This document shows, piece by piece, positions 1 to 6,493 of a stretch of DNA of 11,036 nucleotides. Within the stretch, counting starts at the first letter, position 1. Every line of letters starts with the position of its first letter. The stretch is from Verrucomicrobiales bacterium. GTDB lineage: Bacteria; Verrucomicrobiota; Verrucomicrobiia; Verrucomicrobiales; DEV007. The stretch lies in assembly GCA_017991025.1 (NCBI GenBank), contig JAGNMT010000072.1:1-11036 (forward strand). Direction: 5' to 3'. The position numbers were made by a program, and so were the translations under genes. A model generated the notes under the pieces. It was given only the letters and a program-made list of their open reading frames with translations, ran no database searches and had not been told where the DNA came from.

Positions 1-401
1 GTGGGATGCAGGGCAACGATGCCGGGTCGTTTTTCACCGGGCGTCAATCCTTTGGGCACATAGAGAAAGGCGGGCGTTCGGTCGCCAGGTTCCGAGGCGA
101 ACGTAATCGTTTCACGGGTGTAGGTCTCCGTCTCGATCTTTTCGGAGACAAGCATATCAAGAGGGAGGGGCACGTCCCGTGAGGGAAGTTTTCCGGCGGC
201 GGATTCAAAACCGGCGATGATCGCAACGCGTCGTTTCTCCCAATCCTGAAGAGTTTTGGTCGGCTGCGGGTTCCCTGACTCATCCGGAAACCAGTCGAGA
301 GATTGATGGTTTGCTTTCTTGTGTGCGACCTCCTGTGCCGGGCAATCAGAATGAAGAAAAAGACCGGCAACCAAAGTAGAGATCATCCATGGGCGTATCA
401 T
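1..401 (-). CDS. Secreted alpha/beta hydrolase, N-terminal part (runs off the window)
   Basis: Partial gene whose start lies in the window and whose C-terminal part lies beyond position 1. From ATG at 401 the frame is open for 133 codons. It begins with a Sec-type signal peptide: Arg3, hydrophobic core around residues 7-18 (ISTLVAGLFLHS), and a likely cut after CPA (residue 22). Near the window edge comes FLYVPKG, then RPGIVALHP, the strand and oxyanion-loop pattern at the start of the catalytic fold in dienelactone-hydrolase/acetyl-xylan-esterase-like proteins. The nucleophile, acid and histidine are outside the window, so activity cannot be judged. An in-frame ATG at 425 is an alternative start, but 401 gives the cleaner signal peptide. 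A G-rich run (GGGGGA) abuts ATG 401, too close for an ideal ribosome site. It lies 53 bp behind the aspartase stop on the same strand, so co-transcription is plausible. A longer open frame over the same bases (44-370) makes no sensible protein. Family-level confidence is good; substrate unknown. Confidence 0.75.
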   Translation of the reverse strand, partial: MIRPWMISTLVAGLFLHSDCPAQEVAHKKANHQSLDWFPDESGNPQPTKTLQDWEKRRVAIIAGFESAAGKLPSRDVPLPLDMLVSEKIETETYTRETITFASEPGDRTPAFLYVPKGLTPGEKRPGIVALHP

Positions 402-454
402 TCCCCCATCACAAAGGGAGCGCATCCGCTTGGCAATCCCAAAAGAGGACGCTC

Positions 455-2332
455 TTACGTATCCGACAGCGGCTCACGCATCAGCGGATTCGCCATCTTC
501 TCCGGGCTGAGCAAATCATCAAGCTCCACCTGTGTGAGCCATTTTTTTTCCAGGACTAACTCATAAACCCCGCGACCCGATTCGAGCGCCTCCCTGGCAA
601 TCGATGAAGATCTTTCATAACCCAGTACTGGATTGAGGGCGGTAACGATCCCGATGGAGTTTTTCACATAGTTCGCGCACTTCTCACGATTCGCGGTGAT
701 GCCGCTGATGCAGCGATTCGCAAGCACAATGGCGGCATTTTTTAGCAGCATCATACTGCTGAGAAGATTATACACGATGATCGGCTCGGCCATGTTCAAC
801 TCGAACTCGCTCGCCTCCGCCGCCATGGAAACGGTGAGGTCGGAGCCGATGATCTGATAGCAGATCTGATTCACGACCTCCGGAAGCACGGGATTGACCT
901 TCCCCGGCATGATTGAAGAACCCGGTTGCAGTGGTGGTAGATTGATCTCATCCAGGCCACACCGCGGCCCCGAGGAAGCCCAGCGGAGATCATTACAGAT
1001 TTTCGATAGTTGAATCGCCGTCACTTTCAGGGCACTGCTCATCACGGCAAAGTCGGCGGCGTCCTGTGTGGCTTCGACAAGATCCTGCGCGAGGGTGACA
1101 GGATGTCCGCTTACTTCAGCCAGCCTCGCAGTGCAGAGTTCGGCGTAGCCCCGGGGACTGTTCAAGCCGGTTCCGATCGCGGTCGCACCCATATTCACGA
1201 TCAGCAAATCCTCCGAGGCCCTGTTGAGGCGGCGGATGCCGTCATTGATCATCGTTGCGTAGGCAGTGAACTCCTGACCGAGGGTCATTGGAACGGCGTC
1301 CTGATTTTCGGTTCGGCCCATCTTGATGACGTCGGCAAATTCAACCGCCTTTTTTTGAAAGGCCTTTCGCAGGACCCCGAGTGCCGAGATGGTTTCGTGC
1401 AGGGCCGAGACGACGGAGAGCTTCACGGCCGTGGGGTAAACGTCATTGGTTGACTGGGAGCGGTTCACATGATCGTTCGGATGGCAGAATTCATATTCGC
1501 CCTTGCGATGACCGAGAATTTCGAGCGCGCAATTCGCAATGACCTCGTTCGCATTCATGTTGGAGGAGGTTCCCGCTCCGCCCTGCACCATGTCGACGAC
1601 GAAGTGTTCGTGCAACTCCCCCGCGAGAATACGGTCGCAGGCCTGACCGATGGCTCCGGCAATCGCAGGATCGAGTACTCCCAGTTCCGCATTGGCGACA
1701 GCGGCAGCCTTTTTGACATGGGCAAATGCGTTGACGAGATGCTGGAAATGGGAAAGGCGAATTCCCGAGAAAGGAAAGTTTTCCACAGCCCTGGTCGTCT
1801 GGACGCCGTAGTAGTGGGCGTTCGAAACCTCACGCTCCCCGAGCGAATCGTGCTCGACCCGGTAATCGGTGATGATGCTCCGGTTCCGCTCGGAATGCAG
1901 CAGAATCTCGGTCGTTTCCCGGAGTCGCAGGCTGATACGGCGAGCCGCCCGCCCCACCATTTGATAAAAAATCTCCGGTTTTTCCCGGCGGAATCCTTCA
2001 ATCTTTGCCCGTGTGATCGCCCAGACCTCGACATCCTCCAGTGCCAGGCCGGAGACGCTATGGGCGAGTTCGTCGATGAAGAGGCTTTCTCCAATCACCG
2101 CGCCTTCGGAGAGACAGGCAATGGTCACGTTTCGCCCGGATAGGCCTCGTTGAAGATTGATTTTTCCTTTCAAGACAATCCCGAAAAACTGCCGCGGGGC
2201 CGATTCGTGAAAAAGGTAGTCCCCTTTGGGGAAACTCCTCTTTTCCCCGAGCGCGACAAAGTTTTTCAAATCGGCGGGAGTCACGTCCATGCCGTCCGCG
2301 GCTCGCTCGATTTGTTCCTGTGTGATTTCCAT
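455..2332 (-). CDS. aspA: Aspartate ammonia-lyase with fused N-terminal CRP-like sensor domain
   Basis: Predicted to deaminate L-aspartate reversibly to fumarate and ammonia in the cytoplasm. The protein has 625 residues against about 470 for ordinary aspartases; the excess is N-terminal. Residues about 25-140 look like a cyclic-nucleotide-binding beta-roll followed by a helix (FPKGDYLFHE at 34-43, GIVLKGKI at 51-58, GESLF at 81-85, VEVWAI at 101-106). The lyase starts near residue 157 with YRVEHDSLGEREV and YYGVQTTRAVENFP, which is the usual aspartase N-terminus. Lyase motifs follow: GTSSNMNANEVIAN (254-267), NRSQSTNDVYPTA (290-302), GRTENQDAVPMTLGQEF (339-355), and the fumarase/aspartase signature GSSIMPGKVNP (471-481), with Ser472 at the catalytic-base position. 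QDAVPMTLGQEF and NFP favour aspartase over fumarase. In the sensor domain the phosphate-cassette Arg of CRP appears replaced (LAHSVS, 89-94), so cAMP binding is doubtful. No clear ribosome site precedes ATG 2332; Met15 is an alternative start. It lies 94 bp after a hydrolase gene on the same strand. Confidence 0.93.
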   Translation of the reverse strand: MEITQEQIERAADGMDVTPADLKNFVALGEKRSFPKGDYLFHESAPRQFFGIVLKGKINLQRGLSGRNVTIACLSEGAVIGESLFIDELAHSVSGLALEDVEVWAITRAKIEGFRREKPEIFYQMVGRAARRISLRLRETTEILLHSERNRSIITDYRVEHDSLGEREVSNAHYYGVQTTRAVENFPFSGIRLSHFQHLVNAFAHVKKAAAVANAELGVLDPAIAGAIGQACDRILAGELHEHFVVDMVQGGAGTSSNMNANEVIANCALEILGHRKGEYEFCHPNDHVNRSQSTNDVYPTAVKLSVVSALHETISALGVLRKAFQKKAVEFADVIKMGRTENQDAVPMTLGQEFTAYATMINDGIRRLNRASEDLLIVNMGATAIGTGLNSPRGYAELCTARLAEVSGHPVTLAQDLVEATQDAADFAVMSSALKVTAIQLSKICNDLRWASSGPRCGLDEINLPPLQPGSSIMPGKVNPVLPEVVNQICYQIIGSDLTVSMAAEASEFELNMAEPIIVYNLLSSMMLLKNAAIVLANRCISGITANREKCANYVKNSIGIVTALNPVLGYERSSSIAREALESGRGVYELVLEKKWLTQVELDDLLSPEKMANPLMREPLSDT

Positions 2333-2426
2333 GGGGAGTTGGCGGTCTGTGATGATACGACCATTGGAGGAACAGGGGAAACACCATTTTTGCGCGGCCC
2401 GGGCTACGGAGAGTCCCTCTCTTTAC

Positions 2427-3443
2427 TCAAGGGATCAAGTCCAGGCAAAACTCGATCATCTCCTGATACAGGGCATCGCCGCCCTCGGCGAGGATGTTAT
2501 AGTGATAGCCATTGGGCACCACCCGCAGCCTTTTCGGCTCGGGGGCTGCGGCATACAGCCGTTCGGAGTGCGAGACCGGAATGACTTTGTCGAGGGCACC
2601 GTGGGTGAAAAAAACCGGGGTCGTCGTGACTCTCACGGCGCGGAAGGGAGAAACGGTGAAGGGATCGAATTCGGCGCGTTGGCCTCCCGCCCACATCGAG
2701 GCCACGATGAGCCACTCGGGCGTTTGGGGAGAAAACGTGTTTTTCGCCGATCGAATCACCACTTCGGAAAGGGATGCGAAGGGAGAAACGGCAACCGCGA
2801 CGTCGATGCGGGTCTCGCTCGGGAGAGCCTGGAGAATGACAGAGGCTCCGAGTGAATTCCCCACCGCACAGATCTGTCCGGGGTTTTCCCCGCGCGCTTT
2901 GAGCAGTCCGGAGACCTGGTCGATTACGGCGGAGAGATCGTGTGTTTCATTATGACCGAAGGTGCAGACGCTGCCTCCACTCATGCCGTGGGCGCGACCG
3001 TCGTAGACGAGGCAGCGGTAATCGGCCGCGACGAAGCGCTGGGCGAGGTTGAGCATGTCCTCCTTGCACCCGCTGCGACCGTGGAGAAAAACAACGGTGC
3101 CGATCGGGCGCAGCGCAGCGATGTCGAAATCATGACCGAGTCGCGCCGCCATGCGACGCGTTTTTTCGGCGACGCCGGGAGTCTTTGCGCGCGTTGCGAG
3201 GATTGCGGAAAGGGCGATCCCGTCATGGGTGGTGACGATGAAGGGTTCGAGGTCTAAGCCATACTCCGCCGGTTGAGCGATCAGTTCGTAATGGCGTGGT
3301 TCGAGGGCGCGCCGGTGCGGGGTGATGAGTTTGCTCGAACCGATCCAGATGAGAGCGATGACTCCGGTAGCGGCGAGAAGGAGGACCCCGATAAACAGGC
3401 CGGTCATCCGCTTGATGAAACGGCGGGAAATTGAAAGGGACAT
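2427..3443 (-). CDS. Membrane-anchored alpha/beta hydrolase
   Basis: A 338-residue serine hydrolase of the alpha/beta fold, probably held at the inner membrane with the catalytic domain in the periplasm. A basic N-terminus (RRFIKR) precedes one hydrophobic segment at about residues 14-34 with no obvious cleavage site. The catalytic parts are easy to see: oxyanion motif FLHGRSG (119-125), nucleophile elbow GNSLG with Ser197, acid Asp285 in HGALDKVIPV, and His314 in GYHYN. This is the arrangement of BEM46/YfhR-like and lysophospholipase-like hydrolases; the substrate cannot be inferred. It follows rsmE by 42 bp and precedes the aspartase by 94 bp on the same strand, so it probably belongs to the same transcript. 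No Shine-Dalgarno is visible before ATG 3443. A weak GAGAG/CTCTC hairpin (2409-2421) lies just past the stop but lacks a T-tract. Confidence 0.88.
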   Translation of the reverse strand: MSLSISRRFIKRMTGLFIGVLLLAATGVIALIWIGSSKLITPHRRALEPRHYELIAQPAEYGLDLEPFIVTTHDGIALSAILATRAKTPGVAEKTRRMAARLGHDFDIAALRPIGTVVFLHGRSGCKEDMLNLAQRFVAADYRCLVYDGRAHGMSGGSVCTFGHNETHDLSAVIDQVSGLLKARGENPGQICAVGNSLGASVILQALPSETRIDVAVAVSPFASLSEVVIRSAKNTFSPQTPEWLIVASMWAGGQRAEFDPFTVSPFRAVRVTTTPVFFTHGALDKVIPVSHSERLYAAAPEPKRLRVVPNGYHYNILAEGGDALYQEMIEFCLDLIP

Positions 3444-3485
3444 GGGACCGATACGGGAATGGTCCGATTCTCTTTCATGAAGAAT

Positions 3486-4238
3486 TTACGATCCCATCAA
3501 CTCGTAACCGGTGATGCTGAGCGCATAGATCGCGGCCGTCTCGCTGCGGAGAATGATGGGCCCGAGCGAGAGGGGTGCAAAGCCGAAAGAGAGCGCCTGC
3601 GATACCTCAGCCGGGGTAAAGTCACCTTCAGGCCCGATCATCAAACTCGCGGCGGCGGCGCGGGGTATCTGCTCCTGTTCGCGGGCCGCGAGGATGGATT
3701 TTAAATTCCGGGCCTCGGGGCTGATTGCGGCAATGAGCTTGAGCGGGTCCTTCGATTGTTTGGCAAAGGCCTCGATTTTTGTCGGGACCTGCACTTCGGG
3801 GACCCAATTCTGCCCGCATTGCTTGCAGGCTTCGATTGCTATGCGTTGCCATTTCTGCTGCTTTTTCCCGAGATCCTCCCCGTCGAGCAGAACAACCGTT
3901 CGTTCAGAAAGCAGGGGGACGATGCGGGAGACACCCAGTTCGGTCGCTTTCTGAATAATGAGATCCATGTTTTTCCCTTTTGGCACGGCCTGTCCCAGAG
4001 TGATGAGGGCCGGAGGGCGGGGTGTCTCGGTGACGAGCTTTACTTTCAGGGTCACGCTGCCTTTGCCGCTGCCCACAATTTCCGCCTCGGCTTCGGTACC
4101 GGCTCCATTAAATGCAATAATGCGATCGCCTTCACGGCATCGCATGACGTCGAGGCAGTGGTGGGCTTCTTCGTCGGTGAGGACGAGGTGATCGAGGTTC
4201 CACGCCGCAGCGGGAATGTAAAATCGGTGCTTTGCCAT
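3486..4238 (-). CDS. rsmE: 16S rRNA (uracil1498-N3)-methyltransferase RsmE
   Basis: Predicted to methylate N3 of U1498 in 16S rRNA using S-adenosylmethionine, acting late on the assembled 30S subunit. The 250-residue length is normal. Residues 1-70 form the PUA-like RNA-binding domain (HRFYIP, then LTDEEAHHCLDVMRCREGD at 20-38). The C-terminal SPOUT knot domain carries the family motifs: KGKNMDLIIQKATELGV (87-103), ERTVV (112-116), EACKQCGQNWVPEV (136-149), IGPEGDFTPAE (201-211) and SLGPIILRSETAAIYAL (224-240). The last two build the knotted SAM site. It is the first gene of the leftward cluster and is divergent from mazG, so its promoter should lie in the 89 bp between the two starts. That gap also holds a small hairpin, ACTCC-TGAG-GGAGT (4272-4285), of unknown role. 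No Shine-Dalgarno precedes ATG 4238. Confidence 0.96.
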   Translation of the reverse strand: MAKHRFYIPAAAWNLDHLVLTDEEAHHCLDVMRCREGDRIIAFNGAGTEAEAEIVGSGKGSVTLKVKLVTETPRPPALITLGQAVPKGKNMDLIIQKATELGVSRIVPLLSERTVVLLDGEDLGKKQQKWQRIAIEACKQCGQNWVPEVQVPTKIEAFAKQSKDPLKLIAAISPEARNLKSILAAREQEQIPRAAAASLMIGPEGDFTPAEVSQALSFGFAPLSLGPIILRSETAAIYALSITGYELMGS

Positions 4239-4327
4239 GGGGAAAAAAGGCGTGAGTCTATCATGAATGCCACTCCTGAGGGAGTAAACCTGCCGAAGCG
4301 CGTTTGTCCACCTTCTATTCCCACTCC

Positions 4328-5161
4328 ATGCCCCACGAAATACCCTCCGCCGACATGCCGCCGATTGACCGGCTCCGCTGCATCATGCGGCTCCTTCGCG
4401 CACCCGGCGGGTGTCCCTGGGATGCTGAGCAGACGCATGAAAGTCTCGTAAAACACCTCATCGAGGAAGCTTATGAAGTCGCAGCGGCGATTCGCGGCGG
4501 GAATCGGGATGAGATCATCGATGAACTGGGCGACCTGCTCCTGCAGCCCGTGTTTCACGCCGAGATCGCCTCGGGGGCAGCGGAGGGCGGTTTTGATCTG
4601 GATGATATTGCTGGCGCGATTTGTGAAAAACTGATCCGGCGGCATCCACACGTTTTTGGGGAATCGAGCGCCGACACGCCGGAGGCAGTGCTCACCCAGT
4701 GGGAGGCGATTAAGGCAGCGGAAAAGGAGGGATCCAACCCTGTTGGATCGGAGGTCAAAGAGGGTTATTTGATCAAAAAATCCAATGAGGGTCTTCCCGC
4801 GCTGATGGCGGCGGACAAGATTCAGCGCAAGGCAGCGACGGTGGGCTTTGACTGGCCGAATTTGCCCCCGGTGATGGCCAAGGTCCGCGAAGAACTCGAC
4901 GAAGTGGTTGAGGCGGTTGCTTCGGGGTCGGAGACAAGAATGGCAGAGGAAATTGGCGATTTGCTCTTTGCCGTTGTCAATCTCGCCCGCAAGGCCGGCC
5001 ACGAGGCCGAATTGCTTCTGGCTGAGGCAAATGCAAAATTCGTGAGGCGACTCCGGGCGGTCGAGGATGACCTGAGGCACGGCGGATCCAGTCTCTCAGA
5101 AGCTTCTCTGGTAGAAATGGACGCCGCTTGGGAAAGGGTTAAGAAGCAAGATCGAGCCTGA
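4328..5161 (+). CDS. mazG: Nucleoside triphosphate pyrophosphohydrolase MazG
   Basis: Predicted to hydrolyse (d)NTPs to the monophosphates and pyrophosphate, a house-cleaning role that removes non-canonical nucleotides and in E. coli affects ppGpp. With the ATG at 4328 it has 277 residues, near the roughly 263 of E. coli MazG. Two tandem MazG domains are present. The first opens with LLRAPGGCPWDAEQTHESL (22-40) and carries the metal-binding EExxE...ExxD set (EEAYE 46-50, ELGD 66-69). The second repeats it (EELDE 188-192, EEIGD 207-211). The linker has the usual HPHVFG (106-111) and the KxGFDW-like segment TVGFDWPN (171-178). The frame extends upstream to a TTG at 4304, but those eight codons look non-coding; ATG 4355 is another option. 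No ribosome site helps choose. It is unrelated to the MazEF toxin system: no mazE or mazF is adjacent. Confidence 0.94.
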   Translation: MPHEIPSADMPPIDRLRCIMRLLRAPGGCPWDAEQTHESLVKHLIEEAYEVAAAIRGGNRDEIIDELGDLLLQPVFHAEIASGAAEGGFDLDDIAGAICEKLIRRHPHVFGESSADTPEAVLTQWEAIKAAEKEGSNPVGSEVKEGYLIKKSNEGLPALMAADKIQRKAATVGFDWPNLPPVMAKVREELDEVVEAVASGSETRMAEEIGDLLFAVVNLARKAGHEAELLLAEANAKFVRRLRAVEDDLRHGGSSLSEASLVEMDAAWERVKKQDRA

Positions 5162-5324
5162 TCTGCTCTCGTGGACAGTTCTTTCGCGGCGAAGAACCGC
5201 CTCGAAAGCTCACCTTTTCGTTTTCACTCCGGCAAATCGAGCTTATGTTATTGAACATTTCGCCGATTTTCCACGTGACAAGATCGGCAAGCGAACGAAA
5301 GCTACTCCCCTCCTACGCATTCGG

Positions 5325-5807
5325 ATGATTTCGGGATTTACGAGACTTTTTCAGTTGAGCGCCATCGGCGCTTTATTACTCTGTTCCGGTTGTACCACGA
5401 CCGACAGCGGGCCCGTGACCATTACGAAGGTGAACCCGTATCACCTTCAGAATGAGGCTCCAATGGCCACCGACGACAGAATGCTGGAGTTCGAACAACT
5501 TCGGTATACCCGCGGTGCGATCGAATCTTCCGAGTATTGGGACAAGCAGGGAAATTACTACACGATCTTCTGGAAAACCGAGAGTAAATCCCCCGTCACG
5601 GTGCGTTTGGAGTATCGGCAGGGCAAGACGGGGTCTGAGGTGCATATGGAGGAAACTCTCGTCGCTGAGCCAAAGCGCAGCAATGTGACGAAGTTTCAAG
5701 TCACGGGTGACACCTATCACGATCTCGGGAAGGTGACTCAGTGGAAAGCTTCTATTGTTGAGAACGGGACCGTCGTCGCGGAATACAAATCCTATCTCTG
5801 GCAGTAA
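5325..5807 (+). CDS. Small putative lipoprotein of unknown function
   Basis: A 160-residue protein with a lipoprotein signal peptide: Arg7, hydrophobic core 9-19, and Cys23 in LLCSGC followed by TTTDSG. Cys at -3 is less usual, but Gly at -1 and the Thr/Ser-rich start of the mature part support signal peptidase II processing and lipid attachment. Position +2 is Thr, so under the E. coli rule it would go to the outer membrane. The mature part of about 138 residues looks like one compact beta-rich domain (YYTIFWKTESKSPVTVRLEY, residues 72-91) ending in aromatic YKSYLWQ. It is free of low-complexity sequence and has no second transmembrane segment. I do not recognise the family; a vague resemblance to small YcfL-like lipoproteins is not enough to name it. 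It sits alone, 163 bp after mazG and 133 bp before the STAS gene, so it may be its own unit. No Shine-Dalgarno is seen. Confidence 0.8.
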   Translation: MISGFTRLFQLSAIGALLLCSGCTTTDSGPVTITKVNPYHLQNEAPMATDDRMLEFEQLRYTRGAIESSEYWDKQGNYYTIFWKTESKSPVTVRLEYRQGKTGSEVHMEETLVAEPKRSNVTKFQVTGDTYHDLGKVTQWKASIVENGTVVAEYKSYLWQ

Positions 5808-5830
5808 TTTTACGAAAAAGACGCATGAGT

Positions 5831-5843
5831 CATCAGGCTGATG
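5831..5843. promoter_or_regulatory. Palindrome upstream of the STAS/phosphatase pair (possible operator)
   Basis: CATCAG-G-CTGATG is a perfect 6+6 inverted repeat around one base, overlapped on its left by a second small palindrome, ATGAGTCAT (5825-5833). The pair lies in the 133-bp gap before the STAS gene. A one-base centre cannot form an RNA hairpin, so if functional it is more likely a dimer-binding DNA site. It could be chance; no promoter boxes were confidently placed next to it. Confidence 0.2.
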
Positions 5844-5940
5844 TCCCTATTTCCCTCCGTCAGGTCCCGATCAGGCGGGTTCCTCAAGACGGTATTCCGT
5901 CCGGGCCGCGAGCTATCGGCGAGAGAAAACATTCAAACAC

Positions 5941-6474
5941 GTGAGTGCCGAAGGCTCCATTCAAGTAGGCTGCCTGGGGTCGGTGGCCTGGGTAAAGGTC
6001 GTCGGATCGGCCAATCACGAGATTGCCCCTTGTATCAAGGAGTTTCTCACGAGTCGTTTCGAAAGGGGGTGGCGCAGTTTTGTGATCGACCTCGGAGATG
6101 GCAAAGGGATCGATTCCACGTTTATCGGCATGCTCTATCGACTTGCTTCGCGGGTCTCTGAGTCCGGCGCTTGTGGCGGTGTCGATATCATCAACCCCGG
6201 GGAACGCAATGCCAAGTCGATCTGCAAGCTGGGTCTCGACAAATTGATCAAGATCGATCTTGAAGGAGTCCGATGGAAGCGTGAGCGGAAACTGGTCGCG
6301 CAGAATCTTGAAAAACCGGTCTGTCGTCCCTGTTTAAGCAGGGCTGAGCACACTGAGTTTGTTCTTGATGCGCACGAGGCCCTGATTGCAGCCAACGAGG
6401 AAAACCGGGGTCGCTTTTGCGATGTCGTGGAGTTTCTCCGACTTGAACTGGAGGCGCAGCCGGCGGACAGGTAG
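5941..6474 (+). CDS. STAS-domain anti-anti-sigma-like protein with C-terminal extension
   Basis: A 177-residue cytoplasmic protein. Residues about 5-110 fit a SpoIIAA/RsbV-type STAS domain: VAWVKVVGSAN (15-25), the strand FVIDLGDGKGIDSTFIGML (47-65), and VDIINPGERNAKSICKLGLDK (81-101). In this family the Ser after Asp in the helix-start motif is phosphorylated by an anti-sigma-type kinase; here that is Ser59 in DST. The protein should thus switch a partner kinase or sigma regulator according to phosphorylation. The tail (about 110-177) is not part of a standard STAS domain. It holds a CxxC (Cys128, Cys131) and an amphipathic, acidic helix (AHEALIAANEENRGRF then DVVEFLRLELE). The start is GTG; the frame is closed upstream by TGA at 5839 and offers no other start before codon 64. 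GAGAGA at 5921-5926 is a weak, distant ribosome site. The gene ends 19 bp before a PPM phosphatase gene, its likely partner. Confidence 0.85.
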   Translation: MSAEGSIQVGCLGSVAWVKVVGSANHEIAPCIKEFLTSRFERGWRSFVIDLGDGKGIDSTFIGMLYRLASRVSESGACGGVDIINPGERNAKSICKLGLDKLIKIDLEGVRWKRERKLVAQNLEKPVCRPCLSRAEHTEFVLDAHEALIAANEENRGRFCDVVEFLRLELEAQPADR

Positions 6475-6493
6475 GCCGGACGGTCGGCATCTC

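Noticed and set aside
44..370. Minus-strand open frame of 108 codons at the left edge
   Set aside because: Its product is Arg/Pro/Ser-rich without any motif, and the neighbouring frame contains a convincing signal peptide and hydrolase start.
1469..2143. Plus-strand open frame of 224 codons opposite the aspartase
   Set aside because: It is antisense to a gene with unmistakable motifs. GC-rich codon use commonly opens such frames, and the product resembles nothing.
4052..5080. Minus-strand open frame of 342 codons across mazG and the rsmE start
   Set aside because: It is antisense to the MazG domains and overlaps the rsmE start; the product has no recognisable fold or signal.
4328..5161. mazG as part of a MazEF toxin-antitoxin system
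   Set aside because: MazG is a pyrophosphohydrolase named only for its location in E. coli; neither mazE nor mazF is present here.
5178..5197. GTTCTT...AAGAAC inverted repeat after mazG as a terminator
   Set aside because: The stem is AT-weak, the loop is eight bases, and no T-tract follows directly.
5841..6161. Plus-strand open frame overlapping the start of the STAS gene
   Set aside because: It runs out of frame through the STAS coding region; the protein is basic and featureless.
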